DNA of 47,500 nucleotides from Symbiodinium natans (taxonomy: Eukaryota > Sar > Dinophyceae > Suessiales > Symbiodiniaceae): contig CAJNDS010001857.1 in the NCBI GenBank assembly GCA_905221605.1, positions 515,793 to 563,292 of the forward strand. The letters run 5' to 3'. Positions within the stretch are counted from its first letter, which is position 1; every line of letters begins with the position of its first letter. A program made the position numbers and the translations under genes. The notes beneath the pieces were generated by a model. It did no database searches. It saw only the letters and a program-made list of their open reading frames with translations, and was not told where the DNA came from. Below are positions 46,081 to 47,500 of the stretch, in pieces.

Positions 46081-46320
46081 CCAGTGACTCTCAGAGCGCA
46101 CGCTCTTTGGCTTCGACATGTCTTGCCTGGATACCTTGCTGTACCATGGCATCAGAACAGGAAGAGACTGGTGGCCATGCGTAGCCAGGTTACACGACTG
46201 GTCGTTGTCCTGCGGCAAGCCGAGTTGTGTGTAGATTTGCTCAAGCTTCTTGGCCCTCAGGAGGCCGCCAGTCTAGGAAATCATCGCTCAGTTCAGGGTA
46301 CGGCTTTTTGTTGGGACCAG
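46081..46320 (+). CDS. Exon-like segment, gene model 18
   Basis: Open in one + frame for about 80 codons: LRHVLPGYLAVPWHQNRK, SQVTRLVVVLRQAELCVD and LLGPQEAASLGNHRSVQG. A possible acceptor is GACTCTCAG| (46096). No domain is recognised. Confidence 0.4.
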
Positions 46321-46526
46321 AACCCTAAACCCTCAACCCGAACCTCTAAACCCTAAATCACCCGTGAACCCTAAACCCTAAACCCTAAACCCTAAACCCT
46401 AAACCCTAAACCCTAAACCCTAAACCCTAAACCCTAAACCCTAAACCCTAAACCCGAAAACCTAAACCCTAAAAAAAAACCCAAACCCTAAAAAGAAACC
46501 CCAAACCCTAAACCCTAAAACCTGAT
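46321..46526 (-). repeat. CCCTAAA array
   Basis: About 25 units with A-rich variants near the end. Confidence 0.95.
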
Positions 46527-46620
46527 GAGTTCGATGCCCTTCTTGTTGGCAAGGATGGCCCAGGAGGACGCATCCGAGGCCAAGAGTTGGGTGAACGATT
46601 CGGGAGTTCTTGCTCTTAGG
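46527..46620 (+). CDS. Exon-like segment
   Basis: Reads DEFDALLVGKDGPGGRIR then QELGERFGSSCS and meets TAG at the start of the next TTTAGGG tract. Confidence 0.4.
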
Positions 46621-46775
46621 GGTTTAGGGTTTAGGGTTTTGGGGTTAGGGTTCAGGGCTTAGGGAGGGTTTAGGGGTTTAGGGGTTTAGGGGTTTAGGGG
46701 TTTAGGGGTTTAGGGGTTTAGGGGTTTAGGGGTTTAGGGGTTTAGGGGTTTTTGGGTTTTTGGGGGTTTAGGGCT
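46621..46775 (+). repeat. TTTAGGGG array
   Basis: A distinct 8-base variant (extra G), about 10 tandem copies between 46671 and 46755. Confidence 0.95.
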
Positions 46776-46795
46776 GAGGCTTGTAGAAGGCTTAG

Positions 46796-47163
46796 CATGT
46801 TTCCGATGGAGTGCATCACTTGGCTGCGCTTCTCGCGCCTGGCCCGGGCTGCTTAGTGTATGGGTTCCCCTACTACTACCCCCCCCTCTACTACCCGCCC
46901 TTAAACAACCTAAATTAGGCTTAAGTATCCCTATAAGTAGCCTTAATGATGGGGGGAACCTAGGGGGCCTAAACCCTAAACCCTAAACCCTAAACCCTAA
47001 ACCCTAAACCCTAAACCCTAAACCCTAAACCCTAAACCCTAAACCCTAAACCCTAAACCCTAAACCCTAAACCCTAAACCCTAAACCCTGTAGTAGGGGA
47101 ACCCATGATGAGTGCGACCTTGCGCTTCTCATCTCTGGTCCTGGGAGCCCTCGGACTGAATCC
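46796..47163 (+). CDS. Two-exon fragment, gene model 19; product not recognised
   Basis: 46796-46863 follows AGGCTTAG|, reads HVSDGVHHLAALLAPGPG and ends ATGG|GTTCCCC in phase 2. The next exon from 47097 follows GTAGTAG|, accepts phase 2, reads THDECDLALLISGPGSPR and TESGCP. The intron is element D. Both boundaries lie within D's inverted repeats. Confidence 0.6.
46859..47106. mobile_element. Element D with a CCCTAAA core, coincident with an intron
   Basis: Left ATGGGTTCCCCTACTAC, right GTAGTAGGGGAACCCAT. Between them a unique part (46880-46968) and about 17 CCCTAAA units (46970-47088). Confidence 0.85.
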
Positions 47164-47169
47164 GGATGC

Positions 47170-47276
47170 CCAGAGACTCCAATACCCCTTAAGGGATATT
47201 CCTTGAAGGACATGAGGGTTCCTTCTAGGGGTTTAAGGAATATTTCCTTGATTAAGGGGTATTGGAGTCTCTGGAG
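47170..47276. mobile_element. MITE family C, copy C2
   Basis: Left CCAGAGACTCCAATACCCC, right the inverse GGTATTGGAGTCTCTGG, inner arms AAGGGATATTCCTTG and AAGGAATATTTCCTT. No telomere-like insert, unlike C1. Confidence 0.85.
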
Positions 47277-47500
47277 GTAGTCTACTTACAAGACATGTTC
47301 TTCGTAGACATATCCTCAGGAAAGCTGGTGTAGCTAGCTTGAGTTCGTCTCGGCGTTAGCAGGGAATCGAACAAACTTTGGAGTCGCATGAGCCTTCATC
47401 GTATATCGAGGAAAGTAGGGGGGCGGGGGTTCTTGAATCCATCAAAAGAGTGCTAGGGCTGTCTGCTGGGGAGGGGTCGCCATTCCTCAAATCTATCGGC
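47277..47500 (+). other. Unique DNA at the window end
   Basis: No repeat and no recognised exon. A C2-adjacent AG (CTCTGGAG|GTAG) could be a splice site. Confidence 0.4.

Overview
The window looks like nuclear DNA of a dinoflagellate, most likely a Symbiodiniaceae-like alga. The reasons are dozens of TTTAGGG/CCCTAAA tracts, AG-acceptor introns with GT, GC and a few possible GA donors, gene models that all read on the + strand, and LINE and Copia-type retroelement relics that resemble those I know from Symbiodinium. No gene can be named with confidence. Assignments rest on reading frames, splice signals and motifs seen by eye; nothing was searched.

Layout. Positions 1-6.8 kb and 18.5-47.5 kb are mosaics. 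Short unique segments alternate with telomere-like arrays in both orientations and with palindromic MITE-like elements. Many unique segments are not filler: they are open, begin after an AG acceptor, end at a plausible donor, and join to the next segment in the correct phase. The clearest chains are 19.04-19.43, 19.62-20.10, 20.81-22.43, 24.47-25.10, 27.07-27.71, 29.23-29.71, 34.84-35.14, 36.27-37.80, 39.27-41.25 and 46.80-47.16 kb. The telomere-like arrays and the MITEs sit in the introns between them. Positions 6.8-18.5 kb are different: no telomere-like arrays, but a pile of decayed LINE and Copia fragments (9.85-15.4 kb), a rhodopsin-like relic (16.2-17.2 kb) and a degenerate tRNA-like sequence (18.07 kb).

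Main result. At least three MITE families carry splice signals in their own terminal inverted repeats, so removing the element as an intron joins the flanking exons in frame: family B (CTG|GTTCTTAG ... AGAACCAG|), family G (GG|GTTTCCGAAA ... TTCGGAAAG| or a variant) and family D (GG|GTTCCCCTACTAC ... GTAGTAG|). A fourth, family A (seven copies, about 101-110 bp without inserted arrays, 8-bp target duplications), always has an AG acceptor within 17 bases of its 3' end. This is the architecture expected of introners, transposons that make introns. Telomere-like repeats share the property: the unit contains GTTTAG|GG, and several introns start exactly at such a repeat. In four MITE copies a telomere-like array lies inside the element.

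Retroelements. One LINE family ends in a (TTAC)n tail and has two 5'-truncated insertions with visible target duplications (17 bp and 11-14 bp). One of them interrupts a Copia-type reverse transcriptase gene, whose frame closes when the insert and one duplication are removed. A second LINE family with an A-rich end left five decayed C-terminal pieces.

The exact exon ends are inferences. Several segments are open in more than one frame, which is noted where it matters. RNA evidence would settle them.
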